This document shows, piece by piece, positions 1 to 11,655 of a DNA stretch of 64,000 bases. Below the pieces are notes generated by a model. The model did no database searches and had not been told where the DNA came from. It was given only the letters and a program-made list of their open reading frames with translations. A program made the position numbers and the translations under genes. Source of the stretch: Escallonia rubra (Eukaryota > Streptophyta > Magnoliopsida > Escalloniales > Escalloniaceae); contig JAVXUO010001617.1 of NCBI GenBank assembly GCA_033065855.1, positions 62,001 through 126,000 on the forward strand. Reading direction: 5' to 3'. Position 1 is the first letter of the stretch, and each line of letters begins with the position of its first letter.

Positions 1-2694
1 GCCTGTTTTGATAACCAATCTTGGTTATGGCATTTGAGGCTTGGACATCTCAATTTTAGAAGTCTGAAATTGCTATCGACGAAGAATACGGTAAAAGGAT
101 TGCCATCGATAGATCAACCAGATTAACTCTGTGAGGGTTGTCTTGTCGGGAAGCAACATCGACACAGTTTCCTAAAAGAGTTGGTATCGAGAGCAAATGC
201 GTCGTTGGAACTGATACACACTGATGTGTGTGGTCCAATCGATCCAGCATCTCTTGGTAAGAACAGATACTTTCTACTGTTCATTGATGACTATAGTAGG
301 AAAACATGGGTTTATTTCCTCAAGCAAAAGTCAGAGGTGTTCTCAACCTTCAAAAGGTTTAAAGCTCTTGTGGAGAAGCAGAGTGGATATCAGATCAAGG
401 CGATGAGATCTGATCGAGGTGGAGAATTCATATCTAAGGAGTTCAAGGCATTCTGTGAAGAGAATGGCATCCGTCGACCGCTTACCATTCCATATTCACC
501 TCAACAGAATGGAGTGGTTGAAAGAAAGAATCGGTCGATAGTGAACATGACTAAAAGCATGTTGAAGAGCAAGAATCTGCCCAAGGAATTTTGGGCTAAA
601 GCAGTCGATTGTGCGGTCTATTTGTCGAATCGAAGTTTAACAAGAAGTGTGTGGAATCAAACACCGCAAGAAGCTTGGAGTGGATACAAGCCAAGTGTGT
701 CCCACTTGAAAGTATTTGGAAGCATTGCATATGTGCATGTTCCTGATCAGCAAAGGAAGAAGCTCGATGATAAAAGCGAGAAGTTTATCTTCATCGGTTA
801 CAGTCAAGAGTCAAAAGGGTACAAGTTATACAACCCTATTGACAAGAAAATGAAAGTCAGTCGAGACGTGACTTTTGATGAAAAGAGCTCGTGCGACTGG
901 TCTGATCGAGACAAGGAGCAGTATGTTTTCTATCCAGTCGATACTGATAGAAAAGAGGTAGAAGAAGAGCCGATTGAACCTGTGACTCCCTCGAGTCCCG
1001 TATCTCCAACTCAATCGAGTCCATCATCATCATCGGTCGATAGTCCTGTCAAAATAGGACCACAAGGCAAGAGATCTCTGGAGGAGATTTATGATGACTT
1101 AAATCAGAACCAAGGCATGTTCTGTCTTTTTGCCGATACTGAGCCAATCGATTTTGATGAGGCATCAAGAAGTGAGAAATGGAGGAAGGCCATGAATGAA
1201 GAGATTGGTGCCATCGAGAAGAATGATACTTGGGAGCTGATGACTCTTCAACCGGGAAAGAAGCCCATTGGTGTAAAATGGGTTTATAAAGTGAAGAAAA
1301 TTTCCAAAGGCAAAGTTGAGAGATACAAAGCTAGGCTTGTTGTCAAAGGATACAAGCAAAGGGCTGGAATCGACTATGATGAAGTATTCGCCCCAGTCGC
1401 TCGATTGAAAACGATACGACTATTGATATCTCTAGCAGCTTTAAACAAGTGGAAGATCCATCAGATGGATGTGAAGTCAGCTTTCCTTAATGGTTTTCTT
1501 GATGAAGAAGTCTATGTCGAACAACCTGAAGGATATATTGTTTGAGGCCATGAAGACAAAGTGTTAAAGTTGAAGAAGGCCATGTATGGGTTGAAGCAAG
1601 CGCCAAGGGTGTGGAACAGTCGCATCGACAAGTATTTTCAAGAGAGAGGCTTTAAGAAGTGCCCAAATGAGCATGCCCTCTACGTCAAGATGAATGGAAA
1701 AGGTGACATCTTGATAGTCTGTTTATATGTCGATGATTTAATTTTTACTGGCAACAATGTGAAGATGTTTGATGATTTCAAGAAGGAAATGGCCAAAGAG
1801 TTTGAAATGACTGATATCGGTTTGATGTCATATTATCTTGGGATCGAGGTGAAGCAAAGAGATGATGGGATTTTCATCTCGCAAGAGGCATATGCAAAAG
1901 AAGTTTTGAAGAGGTTCAATATGGAAAATTGCAACCCGATCAGTATCCCCATCGAGGTTGAAAATAAGTTGTCGAGACACGTCAAAGAAAGTCCAATCGA
2001 TCGGACCTTGTTCAGAAGTTTCGTTGGTAGTTTGAGATATTTGACGTGCACAAGGCCTGATATCCTATTTGCAGTTGGTTATATCAGTCGATATATGGAA
2101 AATCCGACAACTTATCATTTCAAAGTGGCGAAAAGGATACTTCGGTACCTTAAAGGTACAATTGATCTTGGCATATTTTATCCTGCATCAGGTGATATGA
2201 AATTAGTAGGATATAGTGACAGTGATTGGGCTAGAGACGTGGATGATCGAAAAAGTACAACTGGATTCATTTTTTATTTTGGTGAAGCAGCATTCACATG
2301 GACATCAAAGAAGCAATCGATAGTGACTCTATCAACATGTGAAGCTGAATATGTGGCTGCAACTTCAACTGTTTGCCATGCAATATGGCTAAGAAGTTTG
2401 CTTAAAGAGCTCAGTTTTATTCAAGATGAATCGACACAGATTTATGTCGATAACAAGTCAGCCATAGCTCTTGCAAAGAATCCAATCTTTCATGATCGAA
2501 GCAAGCATATCGATACACGGTATCATTTCATCCGTGAGAGCATTGCTAAGAAACAAGTCCAAGTCAAGTTTGTGAAGTCCGAAGATCAAGATGCGGATAT
2601 CTTCACAAAACTCCTGAATAGAGAAGTCTTTGAGAAGTTACGGAGTCGACTTGGAATGAGAGAATCAAGTTTAAGGGGGCGTGTTGGAAGTTAA
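1..2694 (+). pseudogene. copia pol polyprotein fragment, two nonsense codons
   Basis: One reading frame runs from base 1 to the stop at 2692-2694 and is broken by a TAA at 124-126 and a TGA at 1543-1545. A zinc-binding HLRLGH...CEGC motif lies at about 31-141. The integrase triad is D at 223, D at 412 and E at 520 (D-x35-E). The RT contains the YVDD box near 1726-1737, and RNase H carries DSDWA and CEAEYVA motifs near 2215-2350. In the family this polyprotein supplies integration, cDNA synthesis and RNA degradation inside a virus-like particle. No frameshift is visible, only the two stops, so decay looks recent. The start lies outside the window. The recoded positions are not reconstructed here. 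Confidence 0.93.
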
Positions 2695-3111
2695 TCTTGA
2701 TTCACAAAGTTATGACAATTGATGAGGAAGAATGAAGACATGAATAAATGAAGAGAAACTGAAAAGTGAAAGGTTAGAGAAGTTACTCATAACCTATGAG
2801 GGATTAATTAGGAAGATGAAAAGTGAAAGGTTTGAGAAGTTATGTTTAGGATATTAAAAGAGTCTTTAATGTCTTAGTATAAATAGGTGTATCACCTAGT
2901 TATTTTATGATATGTGAAAAAGTGAAGTGTGAAAGAGTATTGTAGTGAAAGAAAGAGTGAGTGAGTTTTATGAAATAGATGTGTTGATTGAGTAAGAGAA
3001 AAATTATCCAAGAGTGTTTCTCCTCTCCACATCCTCCTCCTCTACCATAATACTCTACGGTATTTCCGCTGCAAAGATATATTTCACTTATATTGTGCCC
3101 ACCACGCAACA
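2682..3111 (+). repeat. 3' LTR of the copia element
   Basis: The LTR begins TGTTGGAAG directly after a purine tract and ends ACGCAACA, giving a 5-bp inverted TGTTG/CAACA terminus. The length is about 430 bp. A TATAAATA box at 2878-2885 is the likely U3 promoter. The right boundary rests on the inverted terminus only, since the 5' LTR is not available for comparison. Confidence 0.75.
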
Positions 3112-4297
3112 AAAACTACTGCGATCAATTGAAGTGAGACTCTGTTGCTACTGCCGCAGGATTCGAGTTTATTGTCTACATCATGCCATTTTAAAGAACG
3201 CAAAAATAAAAGAAGCCTTTTTGGATGAAAAGAACACATGAACAAGTGCGTGATTAGGTTAGAATATAAGTAAACCAAAAAAAGAGGGGGGGTGGGGGGA
3301 GTTAAACGTGGGGAGCGCTCTTTATTGTTTTTAACATCAGATGATAGAAATGATAGGGCAAAGTGCGCATTCGCCCCTTGATTATAGAGTTGAAAATGAA
3401 CATTTGAAGGGCACCCAAAGTGCAGCAGTGAGAAACTTATAGTTAATGTTTACAAGTATGTAGTTAAAGGTTGTCCTAGTTGGGGGTGTCGAGTATATAT
3501 ACATACCTTAACCGAATTGTAGCATGAGACTCTACTTAGGTTCAGCTATGCTGTGTGCTAGAGGTTCCTAACTAACGCCTGAACCAATTTTGGACTACAT
3601 TTTTATATGCATCGAGATATGTATATATATATATTTTGGTCAGAAATAATGTAGAATGAGAATAAATGGTAGATTCATTAGGGTGGGCAGAATGAGCTTA
3701 ATTAATGAAAAAGGTGGTGTGATACGGAGATGGTGGTAGCTTCAAATGAAAGGGTAGGTGCTGTGCTGCAAATGAAAGGCTTCAAAGAAGGGGGACAAAA
3801 GGCATGTAAGAAATAATAAAAAGGAAGGAAGGGGGGGTGTGTAAGAGATGTTGCTGATATGTTCCTTTCTCTTCCTTTGTGGGAAAGCGTGCGTACGTGC
3901 CAAATTCCAAGAAGGAGAATAATAGTCAAGCCTGAGATCTTCTTCAATTCTTGTAATTAATTAAGCACCGCACCGACCGTATAGAGATAGAGAGAGGGGG
4001 GAGGCAGGTTAGGGTTCGTTCGTGGGTGGACAAAGAGGATGCAGAGAAGAGAGGGGGGCGTACGTACGTAGGATTATTCAATTCAATTCAATTCAATAAT
4101 AATAATAATAATATTGGGTGGGCATGCATGGTGTTGGCACTGTCCAATAAATGTAAATGCAGCAGAATCGGGCATATCTTCGTGGTTGCATGTAAAATTG
4201 GTAGGGCGGACTGTGACTGTGACTGAACATGTGCAGCTGCAGTGCAGCTGCAGGTGTCAGAGGGACAACCCGAAATAAATGCCTACTTTTGCTTTTT

Positions 4298-4347
<50 letters not shown>

Positions 4348-4522
4348 CCAATCCTAATTCTAATACACGACTAGCTAGCGTAACTAAGTACAGCTCCACA
4401 AAACTACTGTGCTGTGCTGTGCAATACCACCATGCATGCACACATTTTTGTGCAGCTTCGTAACGCGTGCTCATGTCCGGATATCCCCCGACCTTTAAAA
4501 CCGACCCTTTCACTTCATGTCA
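3112..4522. other. no gene recognised
   Basis: This is AT-rich sequence between the copia LTR and the next transposon. It holds short homopolymer, (AAT)n and CGTACGTACG-like low-complexity runs and the (CT)n tract listed separately. Short open frames here show no domain or codon-like pattern. It could be old host intergenic DNA. Confidence 0.5.
4300..4344. repeat. (CT)n microsatellite
   Basis: An uninterrupted dinucleotide CT run of about 45 bp. Confidence 0.98.
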
Positions 4523-5112
4523 CACTACAAGGAATAAGGATTTTTACAACGATTTTTTCCGTCGCTAAACGCCTCTATTCCGTCGCTAATACTTATAGCG
4601 GCTGAATACCCTCCGCTAAAAATCTCTCGTATAAATGGCCGTTACTAAAATTTTTGCGACGGAATTATAAAATCCGTCGTCTAATATAGAACGTTTGGCG
4701 ACGGATTTATTTCTAAATTAGCGACGGAATATCCGTCGCTAATTATGTTTACTTTTTTTAATTTATTTTCTTTTTTAAGGAAATTAGCGACGGATAAAAC
4801 TTTTAGCGACAGAATTAATCCGTCGCTAAAAGTCATTTTTTTAAACTTTTTTTTTAATTTTTTAATTCCTAAACCTGTAATAAAAAACTCAAACCAATTG
4901 GGTCTCATCCTCCGTCAACAATCTCAATATCTCAAACGCACGATTAACAATCTAAAATCATCAATTAACAACCTAAAATCATCGATCAATAATCACAATT
5001 AACAACCTAAAATTATCAAACAAATAGTCAATGTTGAAATAACACAAAATTGTTCAAAATTTACATATCCGATGCGATTAATTTAAAATATTGTCTAATT
5101 ACTACTCAGAGT

Positions 5113-5558
5113 TCAACATTGGGGGAAAGCAATTTTTTCACAAGTGCTATGATCAAACACCAGCACTTGAAAACGCATTTGCCCCATGTGTTCAAAGATT
5201 ACAAAGTCTCCTAGATGAAGGTCATGCTGCTGCACGAATTCGTTCCAACCCTCTTCGAAGCAAAGTTCCTCTTGGCCAACCTTCTTCTTCAATTTAACAG
5301 GCCATGACCCCCTGCGGCTAGTTAAAGTTGCTTCAAATCTCAATGTGGTAAGCAATCTGCAAAATGCTACCGGTATGGCCTAACATATTCATAATACAAT
5401 AAGACAGGTAAGTTTTTAACCAACGATAAAACTTTTAACACGCACGAAAACACAGAGAAAGCGGGATGGCATACAAGTTCTGCATGAAAACCAGGCATCA
5501 TGACCTTGAAGAAGTGCTTGCCGACTGAAACATCCCTGTTCACCGAAGCAGAAGCCAT
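5113..5558 (-). CDS. small B3-domain (REM-like) protein, copy 1, captured gene
   Basis: Two exons are read on the minus strand: 5558-5475 (28 codons) and 5379-5113, joined across a 95-nt GT-AG intron in phase 0, giving about 116 residues. The product begins MASASVNRDVSV and has the B3 features FFKVMMPGF, then IPVAF, RLKKKV-like KLKKKV, EEGWNEFVQQH, LGDFVIFEHMG and QVLVFDHSTCEK. In REM-type proteins this fold binds DNA in the nucleus. Only one B3 domain is present, while REM proteins often have several, so this looks like an excised piece. It is the inverted twin of 8560-8996 and points toward the left end of the transposon. The frame is open. Whether it is expressed is unknown. Confidence 0.72.
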
Positions 5559-8430
5559 TTAACCTACTTTAACATGAAAAACCAATCGGGCATTATTCAA
5601 TTGATGAGCATCAATTTTATAGCTGAATTAAATCTATTACTGCAAAGTCTCCTAGATAGCTATTGCATTACTGCAAAATGGGAAATGTAATCTAAGAGAA
5701 TGCATAGTTCAAATTCTACTCTTTCCCTTTCTGTAGCTTACATGGTAGCTTACATGGTGGGGGACTACATGAGCATTGACTCTAAAACCAGGAGATGACC
5801 ATCTATCTAATAAAACCACCAACAAATCTAATAACTATATCCAGATCACTATTGACAAATGAACGCTCAAATATTCAGATCTTGTATCTTTACTACTACC
5901 TACACAAAGGCATACAAAAGTCTATACCAGCACCAGAGATTTGTTTTGAGAGAGGAACAATGGCGAACGAAAACGCATCCGCAATGCAAGCAAAACAAAG
6001 ATCAGTAACTCAATCCAACAACCAATGAACTAAACCTAGCAACTACAAATCAAACAATGATGAGCGTGAGAAGGCATGAAGTTACACCATAACTACAAAT
6101 CAAACAATGATGTAGCTGTATTTGCCTTTGTTGATGCGCTTTAACGGCTGTATTACCTGTTCTAGAGTAGGTTATCTCTTCCATTTGGACTTTCACTACA
6201 AGAAAAGAGGGCATTAGCGACGGACTTTTAGCGACAGACACAATTCCGTCTCTAAAAGATTTTTAGGCGACTGAAAACACACGTCAGATTAAAGTCCGTC
6301 GGTGAAAGAGGGTTTTGCCGACGGACTTTTACCGACGGGTGTTTTCCGTCGCTTAAACTATTTAAAAACGGAATTATTCCGTTGGTAAAAATAACCGTCG
6401 GTGAAAGTTAGTTTTTCCGACGGTATTATACCGACGGGTAAAATTCCGTCGGTAAATTCCTTAAAAATATCAGATCCCCTTCTTTTCTTTCTCCCGTTGC
6501 TCTCTCTCTCTCTCACCGGCGATTTACACTCTGTCGCTCTCTCTCTCTCGTTGCTCTCTCTCTCACCTGCCACCGCCACCGACGCCGCCACCGCCACCGA
6601 CGCCGCCACTGCCGCCCATCTTCAAAACCGATCGAAGGACCGCCGCCACCACAACCGTCACCACCGGCCGAGTTCCCTCTGCGTTTCCCTTTGAGCCGTA
6701 CAGCGCCTGTGCGCTCATGCTCTCTCACCAGAAATTACTGCCGTCTGTTTTGTTGTCGCCGTTTCCCCCTCTGATTTGCTGCCGCAGGTAAGGTCACGGT
6801 CCTGTTTTCTCTCTTTATATTTTCTCTTTCCGTTTCTTGAGTCCATTTTGCAATTACATGTTATAATTTGGTATATTGTGTTATTCATTTTGCAATTACA
6901 TGTTATAATTTGGTATATTGTGTTATTGAGTCCATTTTGCAATTACACTGAATCCTATCACATTTTTGTGTCTACATCCATCTTATATGTGGTTAAGGAT
7001 CATCTACAGCATGCTATCTGCTGTTACAATTTTAGTGACATAAAATTGAGTTAAAAAGGTTTTTGACTTTTATATTACAAAAGAAATACTGGAGGATCCT
7101 TGTATCTTTGGTGCACATGAATGTAAATGCATACTCAAACAGGTAAAGAGTTTCCGTTTGTTAATCTGGAATGCAATTGATTATACGAGCAAATTCTGCG
7201 GCCTTTGATCATTTGTGACGGGACTTGCATGTTATCGCTTAGTAGCTTGATGGTACAAAAATGGATCCCTCCTCTCAGATGTTTCGTCACTATAGCAGTA
7301 GGGTGCTCTTTTAGCTGCAATATTTGCACTATTCGCCGCTAATCTATAGCGACAAATTTTGCTATTTTTGTCTCGCATCAAAGTATAACTGCTATAGCGG
7401 TTAGCATGAATACAAGGCGAACTTCAATGTTCTCGGTCAGATCAGGTTACAGTATCAACGTGCCAAAAGGATAGCCCGTATTTCAGAAACCAAAGGAAAT
7501 GCCATTAAACCACTCTTTCAAAGTTGCAGTTAGAAGCACAAGGTTAAGAGAACGTCATAAAAAATAAGCCTATTAACTATTTACATTCAATATGTTGACC
7601 TGACATACATTTTGGAACAAATCAAAATAGAAATTGTGACACTCGGAATGAGACTCAGTATCACCTCTTGGAGTTCTACTGCGAGCTAATATGTACAATG
7701 GCAAGACTATCTGGAAAACCAACATGAATAACCACTGGCTAGTATTCATTTACCGCCGTAGCTTAATTATATGCTTGTGATCAACATGGTCTTCATAGGT
7801 AGTGTTTCATCACTCACCCTTGATAGACATCCTTTGACATGCAGTTCAACAAAATTACCGTGTCTGACCTAAGTAGTTAACTAGAGCCTTTTAGAAACCA
7901 CAATATGGCTCCTGAATTAGGATATGCTCTAATTAAGAAGTTGTGTTCTCTTTCTTTCCTTAAAGATAAACCAAGTAGGGTGCAGATATTGACCGATATG
8001 ATGGAACTTCGTTGCAACGGGCAGTCTTGTGCATTAATGTACCTTGCTTGTATTTCCCTTTGCGTAGTGGCGAAACTTCCGTTCACATAAGTCTCTAATG
8101 TCACCCTTTCGTCACAGTATCAAGTCAATACTGAGAATGTTCTTAGGAGGGACCCTATATATGTTGAAATTGATCTCCTTGATATGTCATTGGAATCCTT
8201 TGGAACCATTACAAAAGTTCCAGTATAAATTTGGAGCAAATTTGGCCTGGGGATTGTATTTAACGAGTAGTAAATAAGACCTAATTCTGGTTCTTTGGGG
8301 GTTGGATATTCTTCTCACACTCAGACATTATGAGGTAACGTTCGAGCCTTTGCAATACTCTGATCATGTCGGACTTGCTCTTCCATGGAGCTGGTCCATG
8401 TCTTTCATTTGAAGCTGACGTTACCATAGA

Positions 8431-8490
8431 TGCATGTTAACGTTTCCTATGGCTCATTTATGCATGTTAACGTTTCCTATGGCTCATCTG
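8431..8490. repeat. 30-bp direct tandem duplication
   Basis: Two adjacent copies of a 30-bp unit beginning TGCATGTTAACGTTTCC lie just upstream of the second B3 gene, near the inner edge of the long inverted repeat. Confidence 0.9.
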
Positions 8491-8559
8491 AGCAGCTATG
8501 AAATTGATGCTTGTCGATTGAATAATCATCGATTGGTTTTTCATGTTAAAGTAGGTTAA

Positions 8560-8996
8560 ATGGCTTCTGCTTCGGTGAACAGGGACGTTTCAGTCAACAG
8601 GCATTTCTTCAAGGTCATGATGCCTGGTTTTGAGACAGAACTTGTATGTCATCCCGCTTTCTCTATGTTTTCGTGTGTGTTAAAAGTTTTATCTTTGGTT
8701 AAAAACTTACATGTCTTACTGTATTATGAATATGTTAGGCCATACCGGTAGCATTTTGGCGATTGCTCACCACGTTGAGATTTGAAGCAACTTTAACCAG
8801 CTGTAAGGGGTCATGGCTTGTTCGATTGAAGAAGAAGGTTGGCGAAGAGGTTCTTTGCTTCGAAGAGGGTTGGAACGAATTCGTGCAACAACATGACCTC
8901 CATCTAGGAGACTTTGTAGTCTTTCAACACATGGGGCAAATGCGTTTTCAAGTCAGCGTGTTTGATGAAAGCACTTGTGAAAAGCCTTTCCCCTAA
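8560..8996 (+). CDS. small B3-domain (REM-like) protein, copy 2, captured gene
   Basis: Exon 1 is 8560-8643 (28 codons), the intron 8644-8738 is 95 nt with GTATGT...TTAG borders, and exon 2 is 8739-8996 ending in TAA. The product is 113 residues. The start MASASVNRDVSVNRHFFK matches copy 1. The B3 signatures are FFKVMMPGF, IPVAF, EEGWNEFVQQH, LGDFVVFQHMG and SVFDESTCEK. The presence of the intron shows capture at the DNA level rather than from a cDNA. Several coding differences from copy 1 are present, yet both keep an open frame. The gene points to the right end of the nested transposon. A REM-type nuclear DNA-binding role is inferred from the family only. Confidence 0.74.
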
Positions 8997-9558
8997 TGTA
9001 CATTTTGAACAATGTTGCGAACATTGACTATTGATCGATGATTTTGAACAATATTGTATTATTGATCGATGATTTTGAAAAATATTGTATTATTGATCGA
9101 TGATTTGTTTTAATCGATGATTTTAGATTGTTAATCGTGCATTTGATATACTGAGATTGTTGACGGAGGATGGGACTCAATTGGTTTGAATTTTTTATTA
9201 CAGGTTTGGGCATTAAAAAATAAAAATAAATTAAAAAAATGACTTTAACTTTTAGCGACGGATTAATTCCGTCGCTAAATAGTTTATCCCGTCGCTAATT
9301 TCGTAAAAAGAAAATAAATTAAAGTACGTAAAACATAATTAGCGACGGATATTCCTTCGCTAATTAAGTGATAAATCCGTCGCCAAAAGTTCTATATTAG
9401 ACGACGGATTTTATAATTCCGTCGCAAAACTTTTAGCAACGGCCTTTTATACGACGGACTTTTAGCGACGGTCATTCCGTCGCTAAAACTTTTAGCGACG
9501 GAATATAGGCCTTTAGCGACGGGAAAATCCGTCGCTAAAGACCTTATTCCTTGTAGTG

Positions 9559-10068
9559 TTTTAGTTGTGAAGTTGCTTATTAACTTGTGGAAGCAGTTCT
9601 TGTTTAATTTGCCTCTTTCCATGAGGTCTGTTCTTTTTTTCTCGAATAGAAGATTAATATTTCAGACATGACTGTTTCAGAGATGATCTACTCTGTTTTA
9701 GACGAGTTGTAATACTTCTACCACTACATAAATGAATCTGTTATTCGAGAATATCTATGGCTTTCAATGCTACCGCATGCTTTGGGCAGTACCATGCGTG
9801 CATTTACCACGTACCTGCTAGGCCTGGCCTTGACCTGAATCAGTTTCTTCATATTGCTCTTATGTATGTTCGTTCCGTAGTTTGGGCACTGTACATATAT
9901 TAACTGTATCTTCAGTGGGTTATTCGTCGATTTGGGTTTCCTGCTCTGGAAAATTATAACTCCTGTTTTGTTTACCCTTTCCTTGACTTTTGAAATCTAA
10001 TTGTGAAGTGGATTGGCCGTTGTTTTTTGGTGTAACAATTAGTAATTGTTCCTCTCGTTTTGGATTAG
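9559..10068. other. non-coding segment before the P0 exon
   Basis: T-rich sequence that ends in a polypyrimidine-like stretch and an AG directly before the P0 exon, so at least its right part behaves like intron sequence captured along with the exon. Nothing else is recognised. Confidence 0.45.
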
Positions 10069-10137
10069 GGTAACGTGGGGCTGATCTTTACTAAAGGTGA
10101 CTTGAAGGAAGTGAGTGAGGTGGTCGCCAAATATAAG
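10069..10137 (+). pseudogene. RPP0: single exon of 60S acidic ribosomal protein P0
   Basis: A 69-nt block, bordered by AG on the left and GTATGA on the right, encodes 23 residues beginning GNVGLIFTKGDLKEVSE. This matches the conserved segment of ribosomal protein P0 that follows the N-terminal rRNA-binding half. P0 anchors the P1/P2 stalk on the large ribosomal subunit. No other P0 exon is found on either side within several hundred bases, so this is an isolated exon captured with flanking intron sequence by the transposon. One residue is atypical (VVAKYK where EVAKYK is usual). It cannot make a functional protein. Confidence 0.85.
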
Positions 10138-10389
10138 GTATGATATTTTAATTTGCCTCTGTTTTCATAGCAGTTTAATTAGTTCAGCTGTTTGTCATTC
10201 GTTATCGGGCTCANCAAACGGTTTACATATGTTTGTCTGTGTCTGTTGCATCTCTTTTTCCTTCACTAGGCATCTTTGTAGGCTCTTTCCTGGGAACTTT
10301 GAGGTTTAACAGGGCATGCCTACATTTCAGAGCTCACAAAGGAACCGAGAGCCACTAATAAGAACAGCATAGACGCTGTAAATTATGAT

Positions 10390-11046
10390 TTACTGCAACC
10401 TTTNTGTCCATTTTTCTAATCTTAAACCTATATTGGTGATAACGTAGAGGATGAACAGTTTGAGGAAACACTGAAATGTCACAATGTTACAACGGCCACC
10501 GCTCCCATTGATCTCACCCGCCTCTATGTAACATAGCTTTTGTAGGGAGATCAAATCTCCTATCTTATATGGAGCCTTAAAACCACATGGCCTTCGAGTG
10601 CCATCATCAATGTCCCTGACGTAGCAGTACACTAAGACATGGCGCAATTTACGAAGTCTCAAAATTTCAGCGGGCAATTCTGTCACATAAGTATCCTTTA
10701 GATCTAATGTCTCCAAGTTTTGAAGCTTTCTAATCGATTTGGGAACCAACCTCACATTTGTTCCCCTCATACTTAGATACCTCAAATGAATTAACGTGAA
10801 AACTAAACTTGGAATTTTCTCTAACCGAACATCTCTCAGATCTAAAACCTGCAATAGCCGACTGCTTAAGAACATAGATATGGATGACTTAGAAAGCGGA
10901 TCCACAACCCCAAATATGAGAAGGGAACGCAATCGACTGTAGGATTCACTCTGGTGTATATTTTCCACGGTATGGCTTCTTGGGGCAATAAGATCACTAC
11001 ACGTTACAATCATAAGAAACACAAAGAATATGTATAAATGTTGCAC
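10390..11046 (-). pseudogene. NLR (CC-NBS-LRR type) leucine-rich-repeat fragment
   Basis: The minus-strand frame shows LRR repeats typical of RPM1-like resistance proteins: RLRSLLIFG, LLQVLDLRDVRLEKIP, LIHLRYLSMRGTNVRLVPKSI, LQNLETLDLKDTYVTELP and LRKLRHVLVYC, followed by GDLISLQKLCYIEA. Recognisable homology runs from about 11000 to 10480. There is no NB-ARC domain and no coiled coil. The first 20 or so residues and the tail look unrelated, and the frame reaches an N at 10404. In intact NLRs this part senses effectors or keeps the switch off. It is a captured fragment lying antisense to the P0 exon in the same transposon. Confidence 0.8.
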
Positions 11047-11655
11047 AAGAATTGAATAACTAAGGCTAAACGGACCCTACCTTCAGGCACAATAGCCGGC
11101 GTTAGTGGCGCGACGACCGTGGCAGTCTGTTCACGCGGCGGCAGTGGAGGGAGGGGTCACCGTGGACCGGGATTGCCGGAGGTGGGTCACCGTGGAGCGG
11201 GATTGCCGGAGGTGGGTCACCGTGTAGGGGGATCGCCAGAAGTAGGTCGCCGTGGAGGTTGGTCGCCGAAGCAGAACAGCGGTGGGAGATTTTTCAGAGA
11301 GAGAAACGGGGGAAGAGAAAGAAAGGCAGTTCCGTCGCTAAAAGTCCGTCGGTAAATCACGATATCTATCGACGGTAGTTTTGGCAACGGATTCCTTCCG
11401 TCCCTAAAACAATTTTATAAAACCCTCGAAAAAATTAATTTTATAAAACAGTTTTAGCGACGGTAATTCCGTCACTAAAAGACCGCCGCAAAAAAATTGT
11501 CGGCAACAACTTTCGCCGACGGTAACTTCGTCGGAAATAAGTTTTTAACGACGGAATTTTACCGACGGTGGTATCCGTCGGTTAAACTCGTTTTTACAGA
11601 CGGATTGTTATCTGTCGGTAAAACTCCGTCGCTAAAAACGTATTTTCTTGTAGTG

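Larger units (their letters stand above)
1..3111 (+). mobile_element. Ty1/copia LTR retrotransposon, 3' portion
   Basis: The stretch holds the pol region (GAG-pre-integrase, integrase, reverse transcriptase, RNase H in copia order), a purine-rich tract just before 2682, and a 3' LTR with TGTTG...CAACA ends. The 5' LTR and gag lie to the left of the window, so neither the target-site duplication nor the LTR-LTR divergence can be read. Two in-frame stops make this copy non-autonomous. The domain order (integrase before RT) separates it from Ty3/gypsy. Confidence 0.93.
6194..9558. mobile_element. CACTA-type element nested in E1, opposite orientation (E2)
   Basis: The left end CACTACAAGAAAAGAGGGC and right end complementary to CACTACAAGGAATAAGG are flanked by TTT on both sides (6191-6193 and 9559-9561), the expected 3-bp duplication. 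Subterminal GCGACGG repeats occupy about 6215-6460 and 9250-9540. A CT-rich, GCC-rich leader-like block lies at 6476-6700 with a donor-like GGTAAG near 6786. The end types are swapped relative to the surrounding element, so it is a family member inserted in inverse orientation. It carries its own B3 copy at its right. The interior 6800-8490 contains exon-like open stretches (7900-8090, 8118-8225) that I cannot identify. Confidence 0.65.
4523..11655. mobile_element. CACTA-type element with captured host exons (outer, E1)
   Basis: The left end is CACTACAAGGAATAAGG and the right end is the complement of CACTACAAGAAAATACG. Both are followed by arrays of GCGACGGAAT-type subterminal repeats (about 4550-4840 and 11330-11655). 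The flanking bases are GTCA on both sides (4519-4522 and 11656-11659). That is one base more than the 3-bp duplication usual for CACTA, or a 3-bp GTC with one extra base at the left end. The element carries a B3-domain gene, a P0 exon and an NLR fragment but no transposase, so it is non-autonomous (Pack-type). A related element (6194-9558) is inserted inside it. The alternative pairing 4523 with 9558 was considered; its flanks do not match. Confidence 0.6.

Noticed and set aside
4523..9558. A single foldback element with B3 arms
   Set aside because: The flanks TCA and TTT do not match. Two nested elements with reversed end types and matching flanks explain the pattern better, though an old foldback is not excluded.
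10069..10137. A functional ribosomal P0 gene
   Set aside because: Only one 69-nt exon is present; no other exon is found nearby.
11119..11355. Glycine-rich protein with repeated GHRGxGLPEV
   Set aside because: A short GC-rich direct repeat in the CACTA leader-like end region, similar in layout to 31670-31770; no domain.
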